From Strigops habroptila (taxonomy: Eukaryota; Chordata; Aves; Psittaciformes; Psittacidae): a DNA stretch of 64,000 bases. The stretch spans positions 27,724,300-27,788,299 of the forward strand of contig NC_044301.2 in the NCBI RefSeq assembly GCF_004027225.2, read 5' to 3'. Positions 54,908 to 64,000 of the stretch are shown piece by piece (within the stretch, counting starts at the first letter, position 1; the number at the start of each line of letters is the position of its first letter). Under the pieces are notes generated by a model. It did no database searches and was not told where the DNA came from. It saw only the letters and a list, made by a program, of their open reading frames with translations. The position numbers and the translations under genes were made by a program.

Positions 54908-55537
54908 TGTCATGGTTTAAGCCCAGCCGGTAACTCAGAACTACGCAGCCGTTTGCTCACAACCCCCGTTCCCCCCACCCCCACCCACCGGGTGGGATGG
55001 GGAGGAGAATCGAAAGAATGTAAACCCCACAGGTTGAGATAAGAACAGTCCAGTAACTAAGGTATAATACAAAACCACTACTACTACCACCAATAATAAT
55101 AATGATAAGGGAAATCACAAGGGGAGAGAATATAAAACTAAAAGGGGAAAGGAAAAAAAACAATAAACTGAAGTGATGCACAATACGATTGCTCACCACC
55201 CGCTGACCAATACCCAGCCCGACCCAAGCAGCAATCTGGGCCTTCCGGGTAACTCCCCCCACTTTCTATACTGGGCACGACACGCTACATGGTATGGAAT
55301 ACCCCTTTGGCTAGTTTGGGTCAGGTGTCCTGCCTCTGCTTCCTCCTGGCTTCCTGTGCCCCTCCTCACTGGCAGAGCATGAGAGACTGAAAAGTCCTTG
55401 ATCAGGGTAAGTGCTACTTAGCAACAACTAAAAACATTGGTGTATTATCAGCACTGTTCTCAGACTAAAGCCAAAACACAGCACTGCACCAGCTACTAGG
55501 AAGGAGAAAAATAACTGTTACAGCTGAACCCAGGACA
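54908..55537 (-). mobile_element. Solo ERVL-like LTR with 5-bp target duplication
   Basis: A 630-bp LTR on the minus strand, bounded by ACCTC at 54903-54907 and 55538-55542. The ends are TGTCATGG and CAGGACA on this strand. A 5-bp duplication is expected for this ERV class, and the single LTR is the product of LTR-LTR recombination after a full insertion. Confidence 0.94.
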
Positions 55538-55542
55538 ACCTC

Positions 55543-58280
55543 TCAGAGAAAGGGCTTGCCAAGCTGGTGAAGAAGGCTTTAAGCTGAAGTTGCCAGGGGA
55601 GGGGAACCTCAATCCATCCCACTCCTACCAGTTTGGTGCCAGTAGGAGATGCCAAGAGCCTGGAGACGGAACACGGGTAAGCATTGTCCACCTGAAGAGC
55701 AGTACAAAGGTCTTCCAGCCACTCCAGCCAATAAGCCAGCATCATCAGGGGCCCAACTGAAATGCCTCTATGCCAATGCACGTAGCATGGGGAACAAGCA
55801 AGAGGAGTTAGAAGCGTGTGCACACCTGAAGGGCTACGACCTTGTTGGCATCACGGGGATGTGGTGGGATGCCTCCTATGACTAGTGTTGGAATGGAAGG
55901 ATACAGGCTCGTCAGGAAAGACAGGCTGGGGAGCTCCTCCTGGGAATGGATGAGGACCCAACCAAGAGCTTATGGGTCAGGATTAAAGGGAGGGACATCA
56001 CAGTGGGGGTCTGCTACAGGCCACCCAGCCAGGAAGACTGAGTGGATGACGCCTTCTATAGACAGATAGGTGCGGCCTCATGTTCGCAAGCCCTGGTCCT
56101 CATGGGGGACTTCAACCACCCCAATATCTGTTGGAGGGACAAAACAGCAGGGCACAAGCAATCCAGGAGGTTCCTGGAATGTGTTGATGATAACTTCCTT
56201 CTCCAAGTGATAGAGGAACCAATGAGGAGGGGGGCTATGCTGGACCTTAGAATCACCAACAGGGAGGGGCTGGTGGGGAATGTGAAGCTGGAGGCAGCCT
56301 TGGCTGCGGTGACCATGAAATGGTGGAGTTTGAGAACCTTAGGGTGGTGAGGATGGTGCACAGCAAGCTTGCTGCCCTGGACTTCAGGAGAGTGGATTTA
56401 GGCCCCTTGAGGGATCTCCATGGTGGAGGACCATGGGCTATAGCCCTAGAGGGAAGAGGAGCCCAAGACAGCTAGTTAATATTCAAGGATTACCTCCTCC
56501 AAGCTTAGGAGCGATGCATCCAAAGTGGATGCATCTTTGCATCTTTTGATTTTGGGCAAGAACACCAGGAGGATGGCATGGATGAACAAGGAGCTCTTGG
56601 AAAAACTCCAGCATAAAAAGGAGGCCTACAGAGGGTGGAAGCAAGGATGGGTAGCCTGGGAAGAATATAGAGAAATAGTCAGAGTAGCCAGGGATCAGGT
56701 TAGGAAAGCTAAAGCCCTAACAAAACTCAACGTGGGCAGGGACATTAAGGGCAACAAGAAAAACTTCTATAGGTGCATTGGGGATAAAAGGAAGATGAAG
56801 GAAAATGTGGGCCCCCTCCAGGGTAAAACAGGAGACCTAGTTACCCAGGAGACATGGAGAAGGTCAAGGTACTCAACAACTTTTTTGCCTCAGTCTTCAC
56901 CAGCAAGAGCTCCAACCACACCGTCCAAGTTGCAGAAGGCAAGGGCTGGGACTGGGAGAATGAAGAACTGCCTGCTGTAGGAGATCAAGTTCGAGATCAT
57001 CTAAGGAGCCTGAAGGTGCACAAGTACATGGGACCTGACAAGATGCATCTGCAGGTCCTGAGGGAACTGGCGGATGAAGTTGCCAAGCCGTTATCCATCA
57101 GATTTGAGAAGTCATGGCAGTCTGAAGTTCCCGCTGACTGGAAAAGGGGAAATGTAAGCCCCATTTTTAAAAAGGGAAAAAAGGAAGACCAAGGAAACTA
57201 CAGACCAGTCAGTCTCATCTCAGTGCCCGGCAAGATCCTGGAGCAGATCCTCCTGGAAACTATGCTAAGGCACACGGAAAACAGAGAGGTGATTGGTGAC
57301 AGCGAACATTGCTTCACTAATGGCAAATTGTGCCCGACAAATTTGGTGGCCTTCTACGATGGGGCCACAGCATTGGTGGATAAGGGAAGAGCAACTGATG
57401 TCATCTACCTGGACTCGTACAAGGCACTTGCCACTGTCCTGCACAACATCCTTGTCCCTAAACTGGAAAGGCATGGGTTTGATGGATGGACCACTTGGTG
57501 GATTGGATGGATGGTCGTACTCAAAAGTGTTGTGGTCAATGGCTCGATGTCCAAGTGGAGACCAGTGATGATTGGTGTTCCTCAGGGGTTGGTATTGGGA
57601 CCAGTGCTGTTTAACATCTTTTTGGTGACATGGACAGTGGGATTGAATGCACCCTCAGCATGTTTGCCGATGACACCAAGCTGTGTGGTGCAGTCGACAC
57701 GCTGGAGGGAAGGGATGCCATCCAGAGGGACCTTGACATGCTTGAGAGGTGGGCCAGTGCGAACCTCATGAAGTTAAAAAAGGCTAAGTGCAAGGTCCTG
57801 CACCTGGGTGGGGGCAATCCCAAGCACAACTACGGGCTGGGTGGAGACTGGATTGAGAGCAGCCCTGAGGAGGACGACTTGGGGGTGTTTATTGGTAAAC
57901 TCAATATGAGCAGGCAGCGTGTGCTTGCAGCACAGAAAACCAACTGTATGCTGGGCTGCATCAAAAGGAGTGTAGCCAGCTCTCATGAGACCCCATCTGG
58001 AGTACTGGATTCGGCGCTGGGGCCTCCAACGCAAGAAAGATGTGGAGCTGTTAGAGCAAGTCCAGAGGAGGACCACGAAGATGATCAGATGGCTGGAGCA
58101 CCTCTCCTATGAAGACAGGCTGAGAGAGCTGGGCTTGTTCAGCCTGGAGCAGAGAAGGCTCCGGGGAGATCTTATTGCAGCCTTCTGCTACCTAAAGGGT
58201 GCCTACAAGAAATCTGGAGAGGGACTTTGTACAAGGGCATGTAGCGAGAGGACAAGGGGGATGCCCCATCCCTGGGAGTG
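55543..58280 (+). mobile_element. CR1 LINE ORF2 region, 3'-truncated
   Basis: Same element as 53410-54907. It carries the end of ORF1 (LAKLVKKAL), then ORF2 with [62 protein letters not shown] and [10 protein letters not shown] in at least five frame segments (55649, 56042, 56525, 56854 and 57630 onward). The last 3' portion is missing: after GACAAGGGGG it jumps to ATGCCCCATCCCTGGGAG and stops near 58280 without a tail. Counting all pieces, this is the longest CR1 in the window, spanning leader to near the 3' end. Confidence 0.9.
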
Positions 58281-59693
58281 TCTCTGCTCCACCCAAACAG
58301 AACCACATCTGCTCAAAGCCTGAACTTCACACAGCTCCAGAAATTTTAGGCTAGTCTAACCTGCTTCTCTTCATTACTGAGAAAAGGATCTGAAGCATGA
58401 TCAGCCAGACCCAATAGGCTGTGCTTTGCTTGCTTAAATCCTCTGCTCATGAGAAATCTTCTGTCTCTGTCATCTTGACAGAATAGAAAGAAAACATAAT
58501 TAAGTGTGCAGAAATTCCAATGAAGATCCCAAACACGCCAATGTCATCTCAGTTATACTGCTCTCCAGTGACCATGATAGTAAAATTGTAGGGGCAGAGA
58601 ATATGAACAGAAGGAGCCAGGATGAGTATTATTAATTGCACAAACACTCCTGTCGAGCCAAGTTCCTCAAACCCAAGTAACTTTGCCTTTTGGGCGTAAA
58701 TGATCTATTTGCCTCCTTTGGTTAGGTATTTATAATCAAACACATTAACATGCTCTTCAGTACCTAAATTCCACTATTATGTGATTTCATTGTGGACTGA
58801 ATTTTCCCTAATTAAGTCTTACTCGCAAGAATCTACAGTAGCTTCCCCATACTCACACATTTTCTTACTGATTTCAGTGACTAGTTTGAAATAATGTTAG
58901 GTAACATGCAAGGCCAAACTTTAACAGGGATGGGATTGGTGAAACGAATACTTTGCTAAACATGTTCATGTCATGGAAGGAACGTGAATGATCATGCATC
59001 TAGAAGCTCACTTGTCACTAATGTAATGAGTCCTCTGGCTGTACGTGAGATACTTTCCTGTGTCTGGCACGATCCCAAACATTTTTAATTTTTACCTAGT
59101 CATACATCTTCAGTGATCCATATGAACTTACCTTTAATTACCATGAAATCTTCTGTACTACTTTCAAGATAAACTCTATGTCTTTTTTCATAACTTAATT
59201 TTATTGAACATCCTCTTAAAAGCAACAGTAGCATTTCTGCAACATATTCTAAACAAAACAGAGTCAGCTATATAATCTCTACCATGAACTTTTCTTGCAT
59301 GTTTATCTCCACCTACTGAAGATGTGCTCAGAAGTACGTAGGAAGGCTACAGCTTAACAGATAGCAAGTCAATTTAGGTCCCCCTAAATGAATACACCCA
59401 ACAAAAAACAAGTATTTGACAATTAGGTTGTGGCTATGACTTCATCCTTACACATCCAGAGGTAATGGCTGAAAATGCTTGAGGTTTTCCCCACCAAGCC
59501 TTCAAACGCAAAGGAGATCTTCACAGTTGAGAGAGGGGGGGGGGGGGGGGGATTTTGCCTAAACTCCCCCAAAGGAAGACTATTTTAGAACATGAGAATT
59601 TGCAAAGGAAACAACATATTAGAATTCTACTGAGACGGGGTCAAACGCACAAACTGGAGTTAAAAGTCAAAGACAGATCGCTTACTTGTTTCA
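58281..59693. other. Intergenic or intronic sequence, with a G17 run
   Basis: Unique sequence of 1.4 kb. The only notable feature is an uninterrupted run of 17 G at 59535-59551. The missing upstream ZSWIM6 exon is not here. Confidence 0.5.
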
Positions 59694-60389
59694 GCTAGCA
59701 ACTAGAATACCACACAGCTGCTTGCTCACTCTACCCCCTATCCCAGTGGGATGGGGAGGAGAATCGGAAAAAAGATAAAACCTGTGGGTTAAGAACAGTT
59801 TAATAATTGAAGTGCAATTTATTATTATTAATAATAATGACAACATAGGTAACAAAAAAGAGAAAGAGAGAAAACTCAAAAAACCCAAAACAAGTTTAAT
59901 AGTTGAAATAAAGTACAATACTACACTACTACTACTAAAGGGAAATAACAAAGAGAGAGAAAACTAAAAAAAACCAAACCAACCCAAACCAACAAACCCA
60001 AAACCACCAAAACCAAAACAAACCACCAAACCCAAACAAACAACAGGGATGCTCACCACCTGCTGACTGATGCCCAGCCAGTCCCCGAGCAGCGATCGGC
60101 CCCTTCCATTCAATTCCTCCCAGTTTACATGCTGGGCATGACGTGCTGTGGGATGGAATACCCCTTTGGCTAGTTTGGGTCAGGTGTCCTGTCTCTGCTC
60201 CCTCCTGGCTTCTTGTGCCCCTCCTCACTGGCAGAGCATGAGAGACTGAAAAGTCCTTGATCGGGGTAAATGCTATTTAGCAACAACTAAAACATCAGTG
60301 TATCAGCATTGTTCCCAGACTAAAGCCAAAACACAGCACTGTATCAGCAACTAGGAAGAAATATAATCGTTATAGCTGAACCCAGGACA
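59694..60389 (-). mobile_element. ERVL-like LTR with internal expansion, minus strand
   Basis: Ends at CCCAGGACA (60389); the other terminus lacks the last 20 or so bases (it starts in the ACCACACAGCTGCTTGCTCAC block). It is about 130 bp longer than its relatives. The AATAATAAT/GAAAACTxAAAAAACC part occurs twice and is followed by an almost pure A/C tract at 59962-60045. No target duplication is visible. Confidence 0.85.
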
Positions 60390-60556
60390 CTATCCAGGCT
60401 AAAACCAGGATAAAGGTAATGTCTTTTACTAAAAAGCATATATATATATTTTTTTTTTCAAATCCCTCCTGCACTACTAACTTTCACCATGGTATCTGCA
60501 TCCTGGATTAAGAAAATGGCTATCATTTTACATAGCTTTTCTTCGCATACCAACAG

Positions 60557-60773
60557 TTATAGAATAGAACCATAGAATAGTTGGGGTCGGAAGGGACCTT
60601 CAAAGGTCATCTAGTCCAACCCCCCCTGCAATGAGCAGGGACATCTTCAACTAGATCAGATTTCCCAGAATCACATCCAGCTTGGACTTGAATGTCTCTG
60701 GGGATGGCGCATCCACCACCTCTCTGGGCAACCTGTGCCAGGATTTTACCACCCTCACTGTAAAAAATTTCTT
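60557..60773 (-). mobile_element. CR1 LINE 3' tail fragment
   Basis: Minus strand, from tail complement ATAGAATAGAACCATAG through CTAGTCCAACCCCCCCTGCA to the coding complement of [20 protein letters not shown]. Its subtype resembles the nested tail at 54391-54641. Confidence 0.9.
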
Positions 60774-62110
60774 AATCATAGAATAGTTAGGGTTGGAAAG
60801 GACCTTAAGATCATCTAGTTCCAACCCCCCTGCCACGGGCAGGGACACCGTGCCCTAAACCATGTCGCCCAAGGCTCAATCCAATCTGGCCTTGAACACC
60901 GCCAGGGATGGAGCATTCACAACTTCCTTGGGCAACCCATCCCAGTGCCTCACCACCCTCACTGTAAAGAACTTCTTCCTTATATCTAATCTAAACTTCC
61001 CCTGTTTAAGTTTGAACCCGTTACCCCTCGTCCTACCACTACAGTCCCTAAGGAAGAGTCCCTCCCCAGCATCCTTATAGGCCCCCTTCAGATCCTGGAA
61101 GGCTGCTATGAGGTCTCCACGCAGCCTTCTCTTCTCCAGGCTGAACAGCCCCAACTCTCTCGGCCTGTCTTCATACGGGAGGTGCTCCAGCCCTCTTATC
61201 ATCCTCGTGGCCCTCCTCTGGACTTGCTCCAACAGCTCCATGTCCTTTTTATGTTGAGGACACCAGAGCTGTACACAGCATGTCAAGGTCCCTCTGGATG
61301 GCATCCCTTCCCTCCAGCGTATCAACCGAACCACACAGCTTGGTGTCGTCGGCAAACTTGCTGAGGGCGCACTCGATCCCACTGTCCATGTTGCCGACAA
61401 AGATGTTGAACAAGACAGGTCCCAACACCGATCCCTGAGGGACACCACTCGTTACTGTTTTCCAACTGGACATCGAGCCGTTTACCACAACTCTTTGCGT
61501 GCAACCATCCAGCCAGTTCTTTATCCGCTGAGTGGTCCATCTATCAAATTGATGTCTCTCCAATTTAGAGACAAGGATGTCATGCGGGACAGTGTCGAAC
61601 GCTTTGCACAAGTCCAGGTAGATGACGTCAACTGCTCTGCCCCTGTCCATCGGTTCCGTAAGCCCATCATAGAAGGCCACCAAATTGGTCAGGCAGGATT
61701 TCCCCTTAGTGAAACCATGCTGGTTGTCATCAACCACCTCGTCGTTTTTCATGTGCCTTAGCATGCTTTCCAGGAGAACCTGCTCCAAGATTTTGCCAGG
61801 CACAGAGGTGAGGCTGACTGGTCTGTAGTTCCCCGGGTCTTCCACCTTCCCCTTCTTGAAAATGGGGGTTATATTACCCTTCTTCCAGTCATCAGGAACT
61901 TCACCTGACAGCCATGATTTTTCAACTATGATGGACAGTGGCTTAGCAACTTCATTCGCCAGCTCCTTCAGGACCTGCGGATGGCTTTCATCAGGTCCCA
62001 TGGACTTGTGCACGTTCAGGTTCTTAAGATGATCTCGAACCTGACCCTCTCATACAGTGGGCCTAAGGTCTTCATTCTCCCAGTCCCTGCATCTGCCTTC
62101 CAAGACCTGG
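60774..62110 (-). mobile_element. CR1 LINE with the shared internal deletion, 3' part
   Basis: Minus strand. The frame 62013-61249 covers RT ([37 protein letters not shown]) and breaks into the deletion junction (reverse of GACATGCTGTGTACAGCTC) at about 61276-61284, identical to the copy at 16797-18539. The C-terminal domain and tail are intact. It is interrupted at CCTGG by an LTR. Confidence 0.93.
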
Positions 62111-62673
62111 TGTCCTGGGTTCAGCTATAGCAGTCATTTTTCTCCTTCTTAGTAGCTGGTGCAGTGCTGTGTTTTTTAACTTTCAGCCTGGGAACAACGC
62201 TGATAACACTGATGTTTTTAGTTGTTGCTAAGTAATGTTTATTCCAACCAAGGACTTTCTCAGTCTCATGCTTTGCCAGGGAGGAGGGGAAGCCGGGAGG
62301 AAGCAGAGACAGGACACCTGACCCAAACTAGCCAAAGGGGTATTCCATACCACAGCACGTCATGCCCAGTATATAAACCGGGGGGAGTTACCTGGAAGGC
62401 CAGATCACTGCTCGGGTCGGGCTGGGTATCGGTCGGCGGGTGGTGAGCAATTGTATCCTCTCCCCTTGTTATTTCACTAATCATTATTATCACTGGTGGT
62501 AGCAGTAGTGGTTTTGTATTATACCTTAGTTGCGGGACTGCTCTTATCTCAACCCGTGGGAGTTACATTCTCCCGATTCTCCTCCCCATCCCTCCGGGAG
62601 CGGGGGGAGGAAGGGGGGGAGTGAGCGAGCAGCTGTGTGGTTCTGAGTTACCGGCTGGGCTCAAACCACAACA
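62111..62673 (+). mobile_element. Solo ERVL-like LTR with 5-bp target duplication
   Basis: A 563-bp LTR from TGTCCTGGGTTCAGC to CTCAAACCACAACA, flanked by CCTGG at 62106-62110 and 62674-62678. It is inserted in the CR1 just upstream of the RT conserved blocks. Confidence 0.95.
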
Positions 62674-63333
62674 CCTGGGTGGTGTGGTCAGAGCATTTGC
62701 TGGTGAAGACTGGGGCAAAGAAGTCATTAAGAACCTCAGCCTTCTCCAAATCCATGGTAGCCAGGTCTCCCGATAACTTCCGGAGAGGGCCCACGTCGTC
62801 CCTAGTCTGTCTTTTATTTGCTACGTACCTATAGAAGCCTTTCCTGTTATCTTTCACATCCCTTGCCAGATTTAATTCTAACTGGGCCTTATCTTTCCTG
62901 ACCTGGTCCCTAGCTTCCCGGGCAATGCTCCTGTATTCTTCCCAGGTCGCCTGTCCTCGCTTCCACCTTCTATAAGCTTCTTTTTTCCCCTCTAAGTTTC
63001 CTCAGCAGCTCTTATCCATCCATGGAGGTCTCCTGGCCCTCCTGCCGCACTTCCTTCTAGTCAGGTTGCAACACTCCTGAGCATGTAGCAGGTGATCCTT
63101 GAATATCGACCAGCAGTCTTGGGCCCCCCTGCCCTCTAGGACTATATCCCATGGAACCTTACTAAGCAGGTTCCAGAAGAGGCCAAAGTCTGCTCTCTTG
63201 AAGTCCAGGGCAGTGAGCTTGCTGCATGCTCTTCTCACTGTCCTGAGGATCTCGAACTCAACCATCTCATGATCACTACAGCCAAGGCTGCCCTGGAGCG
63301 TCACATTTCCAACCAGTCCCTCCCTGTTGGTCC
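62674..63333 (-). mobile_element. CR1 LINE, 5' part of the copy split by the LTR
   Basis: Minus strand, encoding the end of the endonuclease ([20 protein letters not shown]) and the basic linker to RT ([20 protein letters not shown]). It is 5'-truncated at 63333, where a different CR1 starts. Confidence 0.9.
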
Positions 63334-64000
63334 TCCTCATGTCCAGCCTGAATCTCCCCTCTTTTAGTTTAAAACCATTCCCCTCGTCCTATTGCAACAG
63401 GCCCTGCTAAAAAGTCTCTCTCCAACTTTCTTATAGGCCCCTTTTAAGAAATGAAAGGCCACAATAAGGTCTACACGGAGTCTTCTCTTCTCCAGGCTGA
63501 ACAACCCCAAGTCTCTCAGCCTTTTCTCATAGGTGTTCCATCCCTCTGATCATTTTTGTGGCCCTTCTCTGGACCCTCTCCAACAGGTCCATGAGTTTCC
63601 TGTACTGAGGACTCCAGAGCTGGATGCAGTACTCCACGGAGGGTCTCATCAGAGTAGAGGGGCAGAATCACCTCCCTTGACCTGCTGGCCATGCTTCTTT
63701 GGATGCAGCCCAAGATACGATTTGCAAGCACACATTGCCAGCTCATGTCCAATCTTTCATCCCCTAGTACCCCCAAGTCCTTCTCCTCAGGGGTACTCTC
63801 AATCCCTTCATCCCCCAGCCTGTATTGATACCAGGGGTTGCCCCAGTCCAGATGCAGGACACTGCACTTGGCCCTGTTGAACCTCACGAAGTTCACATGG
63901 GCCCACTTCTCAAGCTTGTCCAAGTCCCTCTGGATGGCAACCCATCCCTCGGGCGTGACATCTGCACCACTCAGCTTGGTGTCATCTGCAAATTTGCTGA
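63334..64000 (-). mobile_element. CR1 LINE fragment running off the window
   Basis: Minus strand. It encodes the ORF2 C-terminal region ([52 protein letters not shown]), the same subtype as the CR1 split by the class I provirus. It has no 3' tail at 63334 and is open at the window end. Confidence 0.9.

Noticed and set aside
58281..59693. Search for the upstream ZSWIM6 exon carrying the SWIM finger
   Set aside because: No minus-strand frame with a CxC...CxH pattern and splice sites was found here or elsewhere between 42.6 and 64 kb.
59962..60045. A/C-rich tract considered as interstitial telomere repeat
   Set aside because: Units are irregular AAACC/AAACCC mixtures, not CCCTAA, and the tract lies within an LTR.

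Overview
The window looks like avian nuclear DNA. It is dense in CR1 LINEs (with their ATTCTATG-type 3' tails) and bird-type endogenous retrovirus LTRs, and it carries seven minus-strand exons of a gene I recognise as ZSWIM6. By adding up my own feature coordinates, roughly 60% of the 64 kb is recognisable retroelement, far above a typical bird autosome. ZSWIM6 is Z-linked in birds and, as I recall, has a W-linked copy (gametolog). The retroelement load and the large inverted repeat make a female-specific W chromosome origin plausible, but this is inference; the species cannot be told from sequence alone.

Layout. 0-10.8 kb: five ZSWIM6 exons (535-795, 4314-4460, 7142-7288, 7573-7749, 9338-9517) in mostly unique intron, with a few LTR and CR1 fragments. 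10.8-41.8 kb: one intron of about 32 kb that has swollen by insertion. It holds a decayed class I (gamma-type) provirus with a 4-bp target duplication (10979-16009), an internally deleted CR1 (16797-18539), a class III / ERVL-like provirus (20969-27968) set inside CR1 sequence, and arm 1 of a long inverted repeat (27918-36574). 41.8-42.6 kb: the two most upstream exons in the window (41796-41946, 42470-42618). 43.1-52.4 kb: the 3' end of another ERVL-like copy, then arm 2 of the inverted repeat (43703-52356). 52.4-64 kb: a retroelement graveyard with a CR1 that keeps its 5' end and ORF1, nested CR1 and LTR insertions, a second internally deleted CR1 and several LTRs.

The ZSWIM6 exons join in frame (149+151+180+177+147+147+261 nt) with GT-AG splice sites throughout and no stop, so the gene looks functional over this stretch. 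Upstream exons (including the SWIM zinc finger) and downstream exons lie outside the window.

The most striking structure is the inverted repeat. Two arms of about 8.65 kb are almost identical. I noticed one substitution and five 1-base homopolymer-length differences without a full alignment. The arms are separated by a 7.1 kb spacer that holds exactly two ZSWIM6 exons, together 300 nt. A transcript through this region could fold into a very long hairpin around those exons. That geometry is known to favour circular RNA formation and exon skipping, and both outcomes would here preserve the reading frame. Junction structure suggests arm 1 is parental and arm 2 the inserted copy, with breakpoints inside LTR sequence. 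An assembly artefact must still be excluded.
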